Assembly: GCA_003250355.1 (NCBI GenBank)
Contig: QKGS01000002.1
Location: forward strand, 33,710-97,709
Length of the DNA: 64,000 nucleotides
Source: Bacteroidota bacterium
GTDB lineage: Bacteria > Bacteroidota > Bacteroidia > Bacteroidales > SZUA-534
Reading direction: 5' to 3'
Below, in pieces: positions 63,972-64,000 of this stretch (position 1 is the stretch's first letter; each line of letters opens with the position of its first letter). The position numbers and the translations under genes are program-made. The notes below the pieces were generated by a model. That model did no database searches and was not told the DNA's origin. It saw nothing but the letters and a program-made list of their open reading frames with translations.

Positions 63972-63997
63972 AAAAACCGCCTAATGGCGGTTTTTTT
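63971..63997 (+). terminator. rho-independent terminator
   Basis: Stem AAAAACCGCC / GGCGGTTTTT with loop TAAT and a T run, directly after the small membrane protein stop. Confidence 0.9.
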
Positions 63998-64000
63998 ATT

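Larger units (their letters stand above)
40930..64000 (-). mobile_element. Mu-like transposable prophage, incomplete in window
   Basis: From the transposable-phage-like end at 40930 to the window edge nearly every gene is a phage gene: Dam, tail fibres, tail hub, distal tail, tape measure, tail assembly chaperones, tail tube, capsid, protease/scaffold, terminase, gp36-like DUF1320, DUF935 portal, MuF, virion morphogenesis. The DUF935, DUF1320, MuF and gpG-like set is the Mu-type head module, while the tail, with no sheath gene seen, is siphovirus-like. The late tail genes read minus and the head-entry genes read plus. Transposase (MuA/MuB), repressor and lysis genes are not in the window and should lie beyond 64000. 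Confidence 0.88.

Overview
The window looks like chromosome from a Bacteroidota bacterium, probably of the order Bacteroidales. The signs are promoters of the TTTG-N19-TAnnTTTG type, a type II-C CRISPR-Cas9 locus with a 45-nt repeat, a secreted protein with a type IX secretion sorting domain, and lineage-typical families such as DUF3822. The composition is AT-rich throughout. Nothing in the sequence gives the species.

Bases 1-23600 are ordinary chromosome: a VWA-domain surface protein, a DUF559 gene set among palindromic repeats, an exported aldo/keto reductase, dnaK, PEP carboxylase next to beta-carbonic anhydrase, a probable glucosylglycerate (compatible solute) cluster with two GT4 glycosyltransferases and a HAD phosphatase, a YihY/BrkB membrane protein, a RecD2-like helicase, DUF3822-rsmD-endonuclease, and twin tRNA-Asp genes.

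Bases 23684-30725 hold a complete type II-C CRISPR-Cas system: an array of nine repeats and eight spacers, cas2, cas1, a 1520-residue cas9, and a tracrRNA gene divergent from cas9. Array repeats and tracrRNA share a TTG-N19-TAnnTT promoter layout that matches the strong tRNA-Asp promoter nearby, so crRNAs are probably started inside each repeat. A MITE-like inverted-repeat element lies between cas1 and cas9.

Bases 30874-40730 hold a tightly overlapped operon (beta-keto acid cleavage enzyme, hexapeptide acyltransferase, a 65-residue protein, a phosphodiesterase/TPR/sulfotransferase fusion), then a T9SS cargo protein, a GT39-like membrane protein and fabG.

From about 40930 to the window edge is most of a Mu-like transposable prophage. 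One end carries 30-bp-spaced repeats much like the Mu right end. Reading inward on the minus strand come a Dam methylase, tail fibres, tail hub and distal tail proteins, a 1385-residue tape measure, a tail assembly chaperone pair with a probable -1 frameshift, tail tube, capsid and protease/scaffold. The packaging and head-entry genes are on the plus strand: terminase subunits, gp36-like, portal, MuF, virion morphogenesis. The early transposition genes must lie beyond 64000.

The most striking feature is at 60945-60976: a perfect T TTT TTT slippery heptamer, a 6-nt spacer and a GC stem-loop near the end of the portal gene. The -1 frame runs on as a 435-residue MuF protein with no ATG, GTG or TTG start before its core, so MuF, which ends in a nuclease-toxin-like domain, is probably made only as a portal-MuF-toxin frameshift fusion of about 859 residues.
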